A stretch of DNA of 6,003 bases from Sphingobacteriaceae bacterium (GTDB lineage: Bacteria > Bacteroidota > Bacteroidia > Sphingobacteriales > Sphingobacteriaceae), in the NCBI GenBank assembly GCA_021740025.1, contig JAIPAN010000077.1, positions 1-6,003 of the forward strand. Reading direction: 5' to 3'. The position numbers were made by a program, and so were the translations under genes. Of this stretch, positions 5,569 through 6,003 are shown in pieces. How positions within the stretch are numbered: position 1 is the stretch's first letter; every line of letters begins with the position of its first letter. The notes beneath the pieces were generated by a model. That model was not told where the DNA came from and made no database searches. It saw only the letters and a list, made by a program, of their open reading frames with translations.

Positions 5569-6003
5569 ATGATTCAGACGATAAAAACCCCTCGATTTTT
5601 AGTACTCAGTTTACTCATTGTTGTAGCGGCTGCAACCCGTGCCCTACCCCTACTCGTTCCGCATGTTTGGAACTTTACAGCTGTAGGCGCCCTAGCTATT
5701 TTTGCCGGTGCACAATTTAACGATAAACGCTTGGCCTTTGTAATGCCTTTAGCAGCCATGGCTATTTCGGATGTTTTTATAGGTAAGGGATTTAGTGCTG
5801 TGGTTTACGCTGGCTTTGTGGCCATGGTAGCATGCGGTTTACTCATTAACAAACGTCAATCGGTGGGTAGTATATTTGCTGGTAGCGTTTTGGGTGCTGT
5901 GGTTTTTTTCTTAGTAACCAATTTTGCCTTTTTCTACCCAAGCACACTCTATCCGCACAATGCAGCCGGCATATTGGCTTCTTACGCAGCAGGATTACCC
6001 TTC
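5569..6003 (+). CDS. DUF6580-type integral membrane protein, putative transporter (3' end outside window)
   Basis: The frame is open from the ATG at 5569 to the window edge, giving 145 residues. It is strongly hydrophobic, with segments near residues 10-30, 36-49, 56-72, 76-92 and 99-121. The pattern TRALPLLVPHVWNFTAVGALAIFAGA, then DKRLAFVMPLAAMAISD and a VTNFAFF segment, resembles the small membrane family DUF6580, annotated as putative transport protein and reminiscent of ECF-transporter substrate-binding subunits. The substrate is unknown. Family members usually read NF(S/T)PxGA; here Ala38 stands where Pro is expected. No Shine-Dalgarno sequence precedes it, and a -7 box lies 4 nt before the start, which suggests a leaderless messenger. 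Roughly 20-30% of the protein may be missing at the C terminus. The family call is from memory of its motifs. Confidence 0.8.
   Translation, partial: MIQTIKTPRFLVLSLLIVVAAATRALPLLVPHVWNFTAVGALAIFAGAQFNDKRLAFVMPLAAMAISDVFIGKGFSAVVYAGFVAMVACGLLINKRQSVGSIFAGSVLGAVVFFLVTNFAFFYPSTLYPHNAAGILASYAAGLPF

Overview
The window looks like a chromosomal core region of a member of the Bacteroidota, most likely a Sphingobacteriales-type (Pedobacter-like) bacterium. This rests on three things: AT-rich spacers, genes that start without Shine-Dalgarno sequences, and TAnnTTTG-type -7 promoter boxes ahead of several genes. Several proteins also resemble those common in that phylum. The assignment comes from recognition, not from a database search.

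Layout. Positions 2-673 (+) hold the 3' three quarters of a 3-hydroxybutyryl-CoA dehydrogenase gene. It converges on a leftward run of five genes, listed in transcription order from the right: free methionine-(R)-sulfoxide reductase (4889-4410), a secreted FKBP-type prolyl isomerase (4374-3691), kynureninase (3687-2392), a TspO/MBR-like membrane protein (2387-1581) and a class IV-like histone-deacetylase-fold hydrolase (1572-670). The gaps are 35, 3, 4 and 8 bp, so this is probably one transcription unit. The last gene and the dehydrogenase gene end tail to tail, with their TAG stops sharing one CTAG. To the right lies a 159-bp divergent spacer holding a perfect interrupted dyad and promoter-like boxes. 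It is followed by a small conserved protein of unknown function (5049-5294, +), a very AT-rich 274-bp spacer with imperfect repeats, and the 5' end of a DUF6580-type membrane transporter-like gene (5569 to the window edge, +).

How the genes fit together. The five-gene run has no single obvious pathway. Methionine sulfoxide repair, envelope protein folding, tryptophan/kynurenine breakdown, a TspO-like membrane protein and a deacylase could be loosely tied to stress or housekeeping, but that link is speculation. I see no mobile element, CRISPR array, RNA gene or defence cassette. The region looks like ordinary core genome, and the points worth a second look are mostly small-scale: shared stop codons, likely leaderless starts, a candidate operator, and a few unusual residues or family assignments.
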